From positions 1,302,001 through 1,366,000 of the forward strand of contig PQWQ01000011.1 in NCBI GenBank assembly GCA_002943765.1: DNA of 64,000 nt, written 5' to 3'. Numbering within the stretch: position 1 is the first letter of the stretch; each line of letters starts with the position of its first letter. Of this stretch, positions 37,482-50,776 are shown in pieces. The DNA comes from Psoroptes ovis. Its lineage: Eukaryota > Arthropoda > Arachnida > Sarcoptiformes > Psoroptidae. The translations under genes were made by a program, and so were the position numbers. The notes under the pieces are model-generated. The model was not told the DNA's origin, did not search any database, and saw only the letters and a list, made by a program, of their open reading frames with translations.

Positions 37482-37563
37482 TTAGGCTGTCCGGAAAGTT
37501 CTAGCCGATTTTCATGAGCAATTTTCTATTGATCTAGCGGAATGAACTTTTCGGACAACCTAA
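37482..37563 (+). mobile_element. Mariner-like MITE, class A, copy 6
   Basis: An 82-bp TA-flanked element, TTAGGCTGTCCGGAAAGTTC at the left and GAACTTTTCGGACAACCTAA at the right, with the forward class A core (GATTTTCATGAGCAATTTTC, TCTAGCGGAAT). Confidence 0.89.
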
Positions 37564-39561
37564 TAAATAAATGTAAAAAATAAATGTAAAAAAAATGAAT
37601 GACAATAATAGCAATGCTTAAGAATAACCGGACTATGAATGATTTTTATTTTTTATTTTTATTTCATTTCTTTGAAATTTATTCATTATTACATAACCTG
37701 ATTTCATTTAGCTTTTTACAAGTGAAGTAAAGTAATAAGAAGTAACGAAAAATAAGAAAAAAATAAAAAATAAAATACATTAAACCTAACCGGTTTCAAC
37801 TAATATTATCAGTGTATGTGCAACAATAATAATAATAATAAACGATGAATAATAGACGTTTCCCTAATAATAAAATGCTAAGAAGCAAAATGTGAAAAAA
37901 AAACCATCGGAAATTATTAAGAAGAGAAAGCATATTCAAGTCGTAATAATAATAATAATAATGATAAATATTGAATAATGATTGAATGTATTATTATTAT
38001 TTTTCAAAATTTCATTCAATTTGACAGGTATAAACACATTATTGTAGGTTAATATCTGTTGTAGAGTTTTAATATTTTTGTAAAAATTGTTAAAGAAATT
38101 CATCATCAACGAAAAAACTAGTTTTTACTAAGTTTAAGTTCATTGCATGCTGATGATGATGATGATGTTTCTTTGTCATGTAATTTGTGTGTATTTTCTT
38201 TCTTTATTTTCTTTCAAAGAAATTTCCAAAAATATTTCCATTTTTAGTCATTGAATTGAATTGAATTTGTCAGTGAAATACACTCACACACATATGCCAA
38301 TACAACCTTTTATAAATCGAATTGTATATTATAATCATTTACATAAGCAAATACAAGCAAAAAAGTTCATCGAAAACATAGTAAAGATAGGGTTAACTTG
38401 TTTGAAAAACTTAAATGAAAAATACTTATTTGCCATCGTTGGCGGTTATAAATTGTAGAATGTGTTTGGAAGTAATGAAGATTGTTGTTTCATTGCACTG
38501 ATAATGATTGGTGTCTAATGTATTTGTGTATTGAAATACCAAACACACAAATGTGCAACATTTCATTTACTCTTAAAGATTCTCACCAGTAAAAAGAGAA
38601 AACAAAATGATTAATGAGAAAATTAATCAAGTGAAAACAGATAGTTTTATATTTGAATGATAAATTTAATACTAATTTAAATTATGATAATAATCCGGAT
38701 GAAGATTATTCATTTGTCAATGTGTGTATGAGTGTGTGAGTGAGTCTATGTATATACAAACATATTTGATTTGTAATTTAATGGTACATCATCACCTCTA
38801 CCATCATCATGATCATGATCATTGGAGATTTAAACATAATTCAAACACTGCAATTATCATCATAGTTGTTGCTGTTTGTATTTCATCCATAGTTCAATGT
38901 ATTGAATCATTAGATACAATGACAATTGAATTTTGCTCGTGGGGAAATTTCGCAAACAATAATTTTAAATATTTGAAAATTACTTTGAACATGAAAATTT
39001 TCTTTGATCTCAGATGTTCGCAGCAGATTTTTTCCGGCAAATTTCAAACCGAGAAAAAAAATTCCGAATATTTTAATTGGAACATACCATTTTATGGGGT
39101 TTATTTTCTGGTAGTTTTTTTTTCGGAAATTCTTAAATCCATTTATCATATCGATTACAATACACATTGTATTGATATATTTCAATTGGTATTTCTTTGC
39201 CCAAAGATTTGCTTTCGAAATGGATTCAACCAAAAAAATCGTAGAAAAAAAAACGTATAAAATTAAAATTAAAACTTCCGTATAGAATCGAAGGTTATTG
39301 TATGATGATTTTCGGTGAGGAAATGATTCAATGAACGAATGCATGAATTGGAGAAAGCAACGATAAAAATTCGGTTTACAAAAATAAAAATTCAGATTAA
39401 ATTTCCCTCGAGTTTAGAAATCGACAACAACAGCAGAAAAATATTCGTTTAAATAAAAATATTCTCGCACAATTTGTTGTTGATGCGTGACAAGCAGCAA
39501 CCGGCCTAAGCATAGCTATTGGCTTTCAAAAATCAAAATTTATCATCGAAAAAAAAATGGA

Positions 39562-39587
39562 AAAATGTTGGACAAGTCCAACATTTT
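39562..39587. repeat. Perfect 12-bp hairpin with 2-nt spacer
   Basis: AAAATGTTGGAC, two A residues, then its exact complement GTCCAACATTTT. Its function is unknown. It could be chance or a dyad site for a dimeric DNA-binding protein. Confidence 0.6.
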
Positions 39588-42500
39588 GGTTTATTTGAAA
39601 TGTGTGTGCATGCTTGTGTGTGAGTCTAAGTATTCATAAACGAAAAGTTTTTTTTTGGAAATTCCTCGTTGTTCATTTCTGCCTTATCAAATCAATGAAA
39701 AAAAAATTAAAAACGATTCCTCAAATTCAATTGATTTTGAATTGAAATTTCAATTCGAGAGAAAATAAAAATGTGAAAACATTCTGATAAACATTTTCCG
39801 CTTGTTAATATTCAAGGTAAAATTCGTTGAATTTGTCCTAATTTCGCTTATATTTTCAACTGATTTTGCTGAATTTTTTTTTAATCCTCGTCAAAAAATG
39901 TTTCCAATTTCATTTTCAATCATTATAATTGACAATCATAGATGAAATGAAATGAAATGAATAAATGTATCATCATATTCATACATTCATTCATTTATTA
40001 ATTAATTCATTCATTCATTAATACATTCATTCATTATGATAATTATTGCCTGGTTATGGCCAACAACAATATTTGAATATTTGAACCAATTTTTTTTTTC
40101 AAATGTTCTTTTTGGCCAAAATCAAAATATTCTAATGATTGTTCCTCTCTCTCTGTGTGTGTGTGTGCTCTATCTTGATGATAATAACACTGGTCAAACG
40201 AATGAATAAATGAGAAATGATCGAAAAAAATGATAATCATGCATAGATAAACCATAATAATCAGAACCAGAAATGAACAATGACAAAAAACAATAACCCA
40301 AGAAAAAAACCAGAAACAAGTCCCAATTTTTTTTTTTGGCTGCCAATTTCAATGATTTATTTATGAATATGATTCATTTCATTTAGATTTCTTCATATAT
40401 ATCAGAATCAGGAACAAACAAATCAAAAAACTAAATCATTTCTTAGAGCTTGAAAATGTAATAAAAAGAGAAAACAAACAAAATGAATCAACCAACAAAC
40501 ACACAGACAAACAAATGAATGAACAGCGAAAATCAATTTTGAAAATTTGATGATGAAAAAATAATAATTAAACAACGACCATTATTACCAGCCGTAGACT
40601 ACCGATGATAATCATCATGATGATGATCATCAAAGAATACATGATTATCAATGGTAAATGCCATAGGAAAATCGTAGGAATGAAAAGTATTCATTTTTTC
40701 CATTGAGAGACTTTGACCCCGATTCTCTCAATGAATGTTGCTGCTGCTGTCGTCGGTTTAGTTTTCAAATTTGTTTTAATTTCAATTGCAATAATTTAGT
40801 TTTAGTTTTAGTTTTCTGCTCCAATTTTTTATCGTTTGTTCATTCATTCATTCATTCATTTTATTCATTGATTTGTTCAATTTTCTTACATTTTATTCCG
40901 TTCTTTAAATATTCATATTTGTTCATTTATTTTTTATTTTGCTCAAAAAAATTTCATTTATTTCATTGTTTGATTGATTCATACTTTAATCAATGACTGT
41001 TGATTTGAATAAGATACGAATACATTTGTATGAAGTGTGTGGGTACCATTGAAAAAAAAATCGGGATAAAAATAAGTAAAAATAAATACGTATCTACTAT
41101 TTTTCACATTAAAAATAAATAAAACCACCTTTGACCTTTCTGTTTTCTCAAGTTTTTTCCGCGTATTTTGTCTGTGAAATGTTATAAGAAATAGGAAAGA
41201 AGAAGCTTAAGATATTTTTCGTTGGTACACACACATTAAGGTTCATAGGTCATAGTTCCGCAATTTTCTTTTCTCAAAATTGAAATTTCAATACATACAC
41301 CCTCCACCCGCGCTTTTTCGAATTGAGGCCAAGGAAACACTGGTTTTTTTCATTCATTTATTTGCAAGGTCCGGTTCATTTGTTAAGTAAAATGATAAAA
41401 AAATGCGTTCCGCATTTATAAACTGCATAATTTCAATGAATTGAATTGAATTGTACTTAATGAATGAATGTTGACCTATTGTCGATTTCCTCGAACGAAC
41501 CAAAACGAAAAAAAAAACTTGTGAATTGTCCTTGGAATTTTCCAATTTTTCACCATGCCTTCAGAGTATACAATATATGACCCTCATGACCTTATACTAT
41601 TTATTATTATTATTAATTTTATGGTTATTTTTAAACTCAGGACATGCATACATAAATGCAAGCAAAAAAATAAACATTTGATGATTATGAATTTGAAAAT
41701 GGCAATAATTACTACCATTGAACCAATTTAAATCGAACTAAGAAAACTACCAACTACTGACTGACATTGCATACTGACTGGCAATGTTGTTAAATGATTT
41801 TCTTATCTTGAATATCTTCAAGCATAACATACATACAAACAACAATACAATGGGAAGGAAAAATAATTTGACTGGTATTTTATTTTCCGTCCACACAAAT
41901 TTTCTAGGTCCTTATTTACATTTTACAGCATAAACAACAACAAATAAACAACAAAATATATGCAAATGTTTTGAATTTACAATGGAAATTACCATAGAAA
42001 ATTTTGAAAATGTTTTATTACAGTCAGGTGGTTTTAATTTTTGTGAATTTTTCATCAAATTTTTCGCTATCTAAAATTTGACCCACTCTGGACCTTTTTT
42101 TTCCAGATGATGAGCATGGTACAAGGTTATCGCATGTTTAAATTTATAATAACAAATCTTAAATTATCTTAGATCGATTACATATCAGACATTTTCACTT
42201 CTGATATACTTTAAATGGTCATCAATAATTAAAATTCAAAATAATTAATTATAAATTTATTAATGATTTATTTTTGGATATATTTCATTTTTCTTTAATT
42301 TTTCTTTTTCCAAAAAGTTGATCATTGAACTTAATCTTGATTCATCATTTTTCAATATTTTTCAACATTGATTTTTCACATAAATTCTCTCATTTAATTT
42401 CAATTTTTTGTTGTTTTTGCACATTTTTTTTCTCTTGTAGCTGCTTTCAAAATTCATCGAAAATTTATAATTAAAAATAAAAATAATTTTTTTTTTCTAT

Positions 42501-43177
42501 AGCCTTGAATTAGATTTTTGACTTTTTGTATATCTGCAAATGTATGTGTATGAGTCTGTGTGTATGCGTGTATATGATATAAACATTTTTTGTTGTTGTT
42601 GTTGCTGTTGTTGTTGTTTTCTATTTGCCCATAAGGACCTTGTCATTTGTACAAGGTTTTTTGAATTTCATTGCTTGAATAAGAAAAATACATAAGAAAA
42701 TCTCATTTATTCACTCTTTTTTTTGACATTTGTATTACCTTAAATATCATCATTACATTTGATATACTAAATATCACTACAAAGATTCAAAATAAATTAT
42801 TAAATCAATTTTACATAAATTTAATAATAATATTTTAAATCAATTTTTAATCGTTGAATCTTTTATTTGTATACAATCGATACATATGTAAATGTTGATT
42901 TTATGTAAAATTATTGTAAAATTAAATTGAAAAATTGAAATAAAATACAAATCAATCAAACAAATGATGATAATTAATATAAAAAAGCACACAGAAATCT
43001 AAATTAATAATTGAAAATTGCTACATTTTCATATTTTTTGAAAAATTGCTACAATTTTCTTTGCTACTACTCATATATTTGCGCACATTCAAATCAACAT
43101 CAACATTTACAAACCATTTTACCATTTAATATTTAGTGTTAAATTCAAAATTTTAATTTATCATTATGTGGAATTTA

Positions 43178-43261
43178 TTAGGTTGTCCGGGAAAGTTCTG
43201 GCCAATTTTCAATGAGCAACTCTATCGCGATTAACCGAAATGAACTTTTCGGACAACCTAA
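43178..43261 (+). mobile_element. Mariner-like MITE, class A, copy 7
   Basis: An 84-bp TA-flanked element, TTAGGTTGTCCGGGAAAGTT at the left and GAACTTTTCGGACAACCTAA at the right, with the forward class A core (AATTTTCAATGAGCAACTC, GATTAACCGAAAT) and a few single-base insertions. It lies about 1.2 kb upstream of the internal start codon at 44476. Confidence 0.89.
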
Positions 43262-44475
43262 TATTTTTTTTTGTATGTATGATATTTATATCATTATCAT
43301 CATCATCATCATTTTGTACATACATACAAAACATTCATACATTTTTTTTCTGGTTTGAATTCGGTATATGCGTATTTGTGTGCGTATTTCTGTGTATTTT
43401 TTAAATTTAAAAATTCCTTGTGTGTGCCATCATCATCATTATTATTATTATCGTGTTATAAATATAAATGTGAATGTGCACATGTGGATATATCTTTATT
43501 CATTCATTCGTTCATTCATTCATTCATTTATAATCAAAAATTTTCATGTTGTCTGCATCAGATTTTTAAAACATTATTACATTCAATATCGTTGTATGTA
43601 TGGTGTGTTTGCATGTGTTTGCCTGTATGTAGCATTTATATAAATATACGTAATTGCAAATAAAAGCATGTACAATTTTTTCCCATTCAATTTTCATTCA
43701 ATTTCTATGTGTGTATTTGATATTGTTGGTTGTTGCTGTGTGTATATTGAGAAAGTGAATCAAACAGAAATTTTAAACACATTTAAAAGAGAGAAACCAA
43801 CTGACACAGCCGTATTGTATTGTATCGTATTGTATGCTTTTTTAAATGTGTGTAATGTGGCTGGCTTGCTTGCTGGCTTTATGATGATGATTATATTTTC
43901 AAAATGGCAAAATAGTAAAAAAAAAAAAAAAAAAAAATCTTTTCGTATTTTTATTTTTGGCTTTTTCCAGATCAAGTTTTTCTGTTGCTGCATTTTTATG
44001 TTTTTTTTCAGTGTCAATTTATACTTCATTCATTGAGGTTGTTTGTTTGTTTGGCTGTTTGTTGCCGTTCGAAGATCTCCAAACGATATTCAAGTTTTTT
44101 GAATGATATTATTTGTTGAATGATAATTTTAAATATTCTTAACATTTAAATATTGAATTTTTTTTTTTTCATGAATAATTTGTGTTTTTGTGAATTTTGA
44201 AAATTTGTAAATTCATCAAATGGTTTTTAATGTATTTTGATGTATTGATTGATTAGTTTCAAATTGAATGTATAATTGGTAATTAATTAATTTATACACG
44301 CGGGAAATTTAATTTTTTCCGTTTTTTAAATTTTTTCATATTTATTGACTACATTTGAGACTACATTTGACACTTGTGAATTTTGTTTTTTAAACCAACT
44401 CAAAAATTATGTAATCACTGTAATGAATTTAAAACTGAAAAAAATTGAAAATTTTTGAAATTTTGAAGACATAAA

Positions 44476-46105
44476 ATGACTACTGCAGCATTGATGCTTG
44501 CACCGGCCAAATCTTTGGTATCGCCAAGCCCACCACAATCATCATCATCATCACCGACATCATCCGCCTCAATATCTGAACTTCATTCACTAAGACATCA
44601 TCATCATCATTTAAATCATTTACATAATTCTTTTGTTGGCCATCTAAATGGTATATCATCATCAACATCATCATTAACATCGACAGCAGATTCAATATCG
44701 ACAAATTTGGAATTCGCTGACATAACGAAGACAACAACAGCAGCATCTTCATCATCATTAACAATAACAAATACTACCACCGGATCATCATTGACAACAA
44801 CAATGACTACAACAACGACAGCGACCACGGCCAAAAGTGATAGTGAAATTAATAATAATAATGATAATAATAATAAAAATAAGATTGATGATAATCAAAC
44901 GACTATAACTAAACGTGCTGTTGATTGTAGTAATAATGATAATGATGAAAATAAAGCCGATACATCAATTATCGTCAATAATGAAAATAATAATGACAAA
45001 ATTCATTCATCATCGTCACAGATTCAATCATCTTCACCATTATCATCGGATAATAATAATTTACCATCGAACAATTTAAATTCATGTCTATCATCATCAC
45101 CGAAACATTCTTCATCACCATCATTGACAACATGTACAGTAATAGCAACGACCACCACAACCACAACAACAGTGTCGTCAACAACAACATCATCATCAAC
45201 AACAACCAATACAACTCCAACGACGTCATCATCTATTAGTCCAGTATCATCAGTGACCATGGTACCCAATCCGTTACCATCCGCATCACCTCCAGCATCA
45301 ACAACATCGACAATCATTGATGGCCATCATCATTATAATCATCAAATAAATAATCAATCAAAAATGGCATACATGAATGATAATCATGTTAAATATTCGA
45401 ATCATTTGGAATCTATTATTGATCCTTCGATTGCAATCAAACGTTTTGCTCATTCAAATTCTATAATGACACATACAACACCATCAAGATATTCAAGTGA
45501 ATCATCTACAACAACCTGTGGTAATTATTCGGAAGAAGATGATGTAGAATTAATGGATTTATCCATATCTGATCATAATAAATCGAATAAAAATGATGAA
45601 AAAATTCCAACAACATCAGATAATAATGATGATCTAATTGTAGTCGATGATGATTGTGATGAAAATATGATTATTGATGAAGATCATGAAAATTATCTCA
45701 ATTCAAGTATACCATTGGATTTAAGTTTACCTAAAAAAAATGTTCGAAAACGTTCAATAGAATATTGTCAGCAATTACAAATAATAAAAAATGAAAATCA
45801 ACATCATTCATCATCATTACTATCATCAACAGGTTCATCAAATGATGAAACTGATGAAGAAACTAGCTCATCATCATCATTATCATCAACAGCATCAACA
45901 TTATTATCATTAACAATATCAAATCATAATCATAATCATCATCATCATCATCATTCTAATCATAAACATCATCGATCTAAAACATTGTCTACATCATCAA
46001 CAGCATTGAACACTTCTGTTGATGATACAGCACAAATAATTATGACCAATGATGTTAATAATTCATCAAAACCGAGCTATAAAAAATCATTGATAAGAAG
46101 ATATT
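44476..46105 (+). CDS. Eip74EF: Putative E74-like ETS factor, alternative (short-isoform) first coding exon
   Basis: The exon starts at an ATG with an in-frame TGA 12 bp upstream (44464) and encodes 543 codons plus one base. It ends at GATATT|GTAAGTG in phase 1. The trailing t with the first two bases of the exon at 58290 forms TTT, giving KKSLIRRY-F-DGCEPSS in frame. The same acceptor fits the upstream long isoform in the same phase, so this looks like a second promoter with a unique N-terminus. The protein is rich in Ser/Thr (near 1-300) and has an acidic patch (YSEEDDVELMDLSISD). It carries a PLDLS motif near residue 413, which matches the CtBP-binding consensus PxDLS. A basic segment (PKKNVRKR) and a His run follow. 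E74B-type isoforms of the insect gene arise from such an internal promoter. That equivalence is inferred. Confidence 0.6.
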
Positions 46106-47212
46106 GTAAGTGTTTCATTCATTTACTTTTTTTTTTGACTGATTTATCTGTCATTTTTGTCACAATTTGTTTTGTTGTTGTTGTTTTTGTTCCAATTTAA
46201 TCAATTCAATAATCTAAATTTGTGCCGAAGAAAATCTTTCAAATTCGATAAGAGAGAAAAAACATTGAAAAAATAAGATAACTTATCTTAGAAAAATGGA
46301 AAAAAAATGCCAAGTATAACCCTTGATGGTTTATTTTTGGACATTTTAATCATTTCATTTGGTCTAATTTCCTTTTTTATTCATCCATTCATTTAATCGA
46401 TCAAAAGATTTCTCTTTTTTTTCTATTTTTCTTGGAAATATGATGAATGAATGAATATGTTCGATGATTCATGCTGGAAAATGGTATTTTTCCTTAATAG
46501 CAGTTGATAATTGTAACAAGTTGTTGCTCATTTATTTTTTTCAAATTTCATTCACTCTTAGCGAGTGGGCATTGAGAATTCTCTTATTTCAAAGACTTTT
46601 CTATGAATTTTCCTACGTTGAAAATTTCAAAGACTAGTTTTTTTCAATTTGATGGGTGCCAAAAGAGAAACATATCGAAAAATGTGTATGGAGCCCAAAA
46701 TATGTGAAACCAACTAAAAACAATGCCTAGAATTATTGTTGAATTATTATTTTTCAAATTCATATAAATCATTTTACCGAATTCCGTATGTTAGCGAAAT
46801 TGTAGTAGCAAAATTGTAGAAATATATAAAAACATACATTTCTAATTTTATTCAAAATCATATATATCATTTGATATTATTATTAATATTAATATCAATT
46901 TATAATAATATTTTCATTCTCCCCGGTATGACCTTGTTTCGTTCATTAGCCTTAGACTATTTATTATCACTATTACTATTTGCGATTCATTTACTCCTCT
47001 CTATCACATGGCTTTTTCGAAGAAATTTTTGAAGAAATTCAAAAGAAAAACAACAAAAACAAAACAACAGCCATTCAAAAATGAAAAATATATCAAAAAT
47101 ATTAAAAAAATATTTTTTGAATAAAAATATTTTCATTTACTTATTATTATTATTTATTCATATTTACACTTGATTATTTTTTATGAATTTTCACGAAGAA
47201 ATGTAAATACTA

Positions 47213-47292
47213 TCAGGTTGTCCGGAAAGTTATGGCCGATTTTCATGTGCAATTCTATTGATGAAGCGGAATGAACTTTTCGGACAACCTAA
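47213..47292 (+). mobile_element. Mariner-like MITE, class A, copy 8
   Basis: An 80-bp TA-flanked element, TCAGGTTGTCCGGAAAGTTA at the left and GAACTTTTCGGACAACCTAA at the right, with the forward class A core (GATTTTCATGTGCAATTC, ATGAAGCGGAAT). Confidence 0.89.
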
Positions 47293-50200
47293 TACAACAT
47301 CAACAATAACAAAAACAACAAGTTTTAAAACAAACAAACAAATAATAATTTCATGTTAATTATTTCTTATGGTATTTTCTCTATGCTTGTGTGTGTCTAT
47401 GTGTGTGTATCTTTAAGGATTATTAGATTTGAAAATGAAAAAATATTAAAATTTTTGGTATAATTCGGTTGCCGATTATCGTTATTATTATAATTATAAT
47501 TGTTTTAAATATTTTCAAAAATAGATGAATTATAAGTGCCTCTCTCTTTCTGTGTATGTTTTTTCTATGAATTTCTATGAAATGAAGAAAAAAAAATGAG
47601 AAAATAACCGATTTATGTATCAAAATAATAAACTATGTCAATGGCAAATAATGAAAAATTTGATGAAATATTAAAAAAAACAAAATAAGCTAAAAGATTC
47701 AATGTGTTCAGTGAAAGAAGCTGAAAATCTTTAAAGATGGATTCTCTCTCTCTCCATTTTAGTATATTACACCAAAACTATATACTTGCGAATAGTCTTG
47801 TTTTTTTTTATTTTTGAATTTCTTTGGGTCGATTAATGTTGGATTTTGTTTACTGCTGCTGCTGTTGTTGCTATTCATTGCTATCGTCGGTATACTGACC
47901 TCGATACTTTCAAAAAACTGATTTAAAAATAAAATTTCTCTTTTTTTGCCATCCATTCAATTCATCTATCCATCTATTCAATGATTCAAAATCCAGGATT
48001 CAATCAAAGGGATACGATATATCTTTTCAAACAAATACACTTACCATACATAAGATAATATGTATGTTTTGTGTCATCTTCTCATTCATTTTACAGTCGA
48101 TTATTTTTCATTTTTTCCATTTTTCTTCTATCTATGAATCGTACTATTGTATACGATCCATGACAAATAAATAAATAGAAATGAATTTGATAGATTTTTC
48201 CATTTTGCAAAATGAGTTATGAGAATTTATTTATTTATTTCTTTTCATTTTGCTTTGAAATTAGGACAATCGACCTTAACCCTTTTCTTTTGCTTAAATG
48301 ATTCATACAAATATATTCAAATTATTTTGTATCAATTCAATTCATGAAAAAAAAAATGAATCAAAACAGTTTTATCTTATTTTTTATCGTAAATGTAAAT
48401 AAAGAAAGAGAGAAAATGTATTTTGACATGTATCAATTTGAATAAATTTTCCAAACACAAAAAAATACATGTATTTTATTCGATTTTATTTATTTTTTGA
48501 AGTATTCTTCAAATACAGTAAATACAGCTGAAATTGTATCAAAATAAAGCTGAAGAAAATTTTTTTCGGGCTATTGTTATGCCTGTATTTAGAGCAGCAG
48601 TCAAAGAGGATATATTTTTTATTATTTTGATTTTGTGTTCCATAAATAAACCTGGAAAATATATCTACAAAGAAAAATCAAGGAATCAAGACCGTTAAAA
48701 TGTATACAGGTGTTGAAATACATTTGTATTTCAATTGTTTGAACTTGGTCTTTTACTAATGCTTTTCGATACAAACACCAAATGTATAAACTTGACCCTT
48801 TTTCGAAAATTTTCAAAAAAAAGATCAACAAAATGAAATCAATTTTCCATTGGAAAAAAAAATTTAAAGTTTAGAGGTCAAATATTTCAATGAATATTTG
48901 GTTTTTTAGAGAAATCAAATTTCAAAAAATAAATTTAAATTTGATATTTTAAAAATCAGGTTAATGCATATAATGTTTATCCGTGTTGCATACTACTCAT
49001 ACCAAACTTCATCATATCAAAACTCTCATACGCTTCTCGCAATATTTATTAATATTTATGCAAAAAAAAAAAAAATTTCCACTCTTCAACCGACTATACA
49101 ATCAATCAAAATCAATTTAGCTACGAAATGTAAATGGCTTGTGTTTGTGATGATATCCATTATGATAATTCAACAAGAGATATGAACATAATCCGTCTAT
49201 TGTTTTTTTCATTGTTTTTTCTTGCTGGGTTTTTCACATTCGCATCTCATACACACACAAATAAACAATCAGATTAAATTTCTTATTCCTTTCATTCATT
49301 CATTCATTTTCAAATCATAATTATTTGATTTCATTCAATTCTACATTTCCTAAATATGAAAATTTTCCCTCCAATTTCCATACTCATCATTGAAATGATA
49401 TTCTTCATCATTCATAAGCCATTTCTCATTCATTTATTTGCCATTAACCTTAACTAGGGTTTTGTTTTTGTTGGTGATGAACTAAAAAAAAATTTGAGAA
49501 AAATTAAATGAAATTGAATGAGTGGAAAATTCAATTCTTCATTATTTATTTCAATTCAGTGATGTCCTTGTACTTAATCTTTCAAAAAAATTATTATTAA
49601 TGATGAACAGAATCATTTTTGTGTTTGGATAAATGCAAGACAAAACTCAAGAATTTCATCGAAATTCTATGCATTTCCCTCAGTTTAAAACGAAATGAAT
49701 TTTTAAAATTATTGCATACAATTTAAATAGAATATTTATATTAATTTGTCATTCTAAATTTCAAAAAAAAAAAAAAAAACAAATACACGGAAATATATGA
49801 AGCGAAAAGGTGTTGATTTTCTGTTTGTTAATTTGTTCAATTCTTGTCAAATAGAAAAAAAATGGAAAAAATCTATGACTACAAGGTGTTCATTGTTTGT
49901 TCAGAAATATTTTCATTTTTTTCAATTGCTCTAATTTTAATGTGAAATTTTTCATTTTTCATTCAACAATTACATTGAATGAATGTTTATTTGCCACATT
50001 TAACATTGATTCGTACATAGATTTGTATTTGTTGTTTTCGTTCATATTCTCATTAATTGACATGATCATTGAATACTATTTTGTTTGATTGATTTCATTT
50101 CATTTCATTTTGTTTTCCTTGTCATGGAAATTTCACAAATTTTCCACGTGTTAATTTCGATTCATTTTTTCATATTCATTTGAATAATAAACAATTGCAC

Positions 50201-50696
50201 TTTTTTCCCAATTTCAATTAAAAAATTTTTCATTATCATTAATCATATCCGTTTCAAAATTTACTTCCTAAACACATAAATTTTTCAAGGTTTTTCAAGG
50301 TTCAATTTTGATTTTCTTAAATTATTTTATTCCCCCCAAAAATATTTCTTGAAATTAAATAAATGTTTCAAATTCAAATTTTCTTTACTTATGTATTTCC
50401 GTATCATCATTTGATATATAAATAAATGAATGAATGAATATAAACATAATTATCACACCATATTAAGAATTCATACGTATTTTGATACGTTTCGTTTCTT
50501 AACATGTCTTTGAAATTCAATTACATTCGCTGTTTTTAAACACTGTTTTTCTACGATTCCTCATCTTCACTTATCATTGAATTTAGTCGTTTTTTTTTGT
50601 TTTTGTTTCAATTCTTCAACCTCAATGATTGCATTTAATATTGTTTGATGTGTGTTTACTGTATATGATGAATGCATTTGAAATCATAGAAAAATA

Positions 50697-50776
50697 TTAG
50701 GTTGTCCGAAAAGTTCATCTCGCTTTATCAATAGAGTTGCTAATGAAAACTGGCCAAAACTTTACGGACAACCTAA
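50697..50776 (-). mobile_element. Mariner-like MITE, class A, copy 9 (reverse)
   Basis: An 80-bp TA-flanked element, TTAGGTTGTCCGAAAAGTTC at the left and AACTTTACGGACAACCTAA at the right, with the reverse class A core (TCGCTTTATCAATAGAG, TTGCTAATGAAAACTGGCC). Confidence 0.89.

Noticed and set aside
42629..42657. ACCTTGT...ACAAGGT inverted words as another transposon end pair.
   Set aside because: The arms are only 7 bp, no TA-flanked longer ends are present, and the words are frequent by chance here.
44480..45317. Minus-strand frames rich in Met, Leu, Val and Asp opposite the 44476 exon.
   Set aside because: They are antisense readings of Ser/Thr/Asn-rich repeats (ATC, ACA, AAT) in the real exon.
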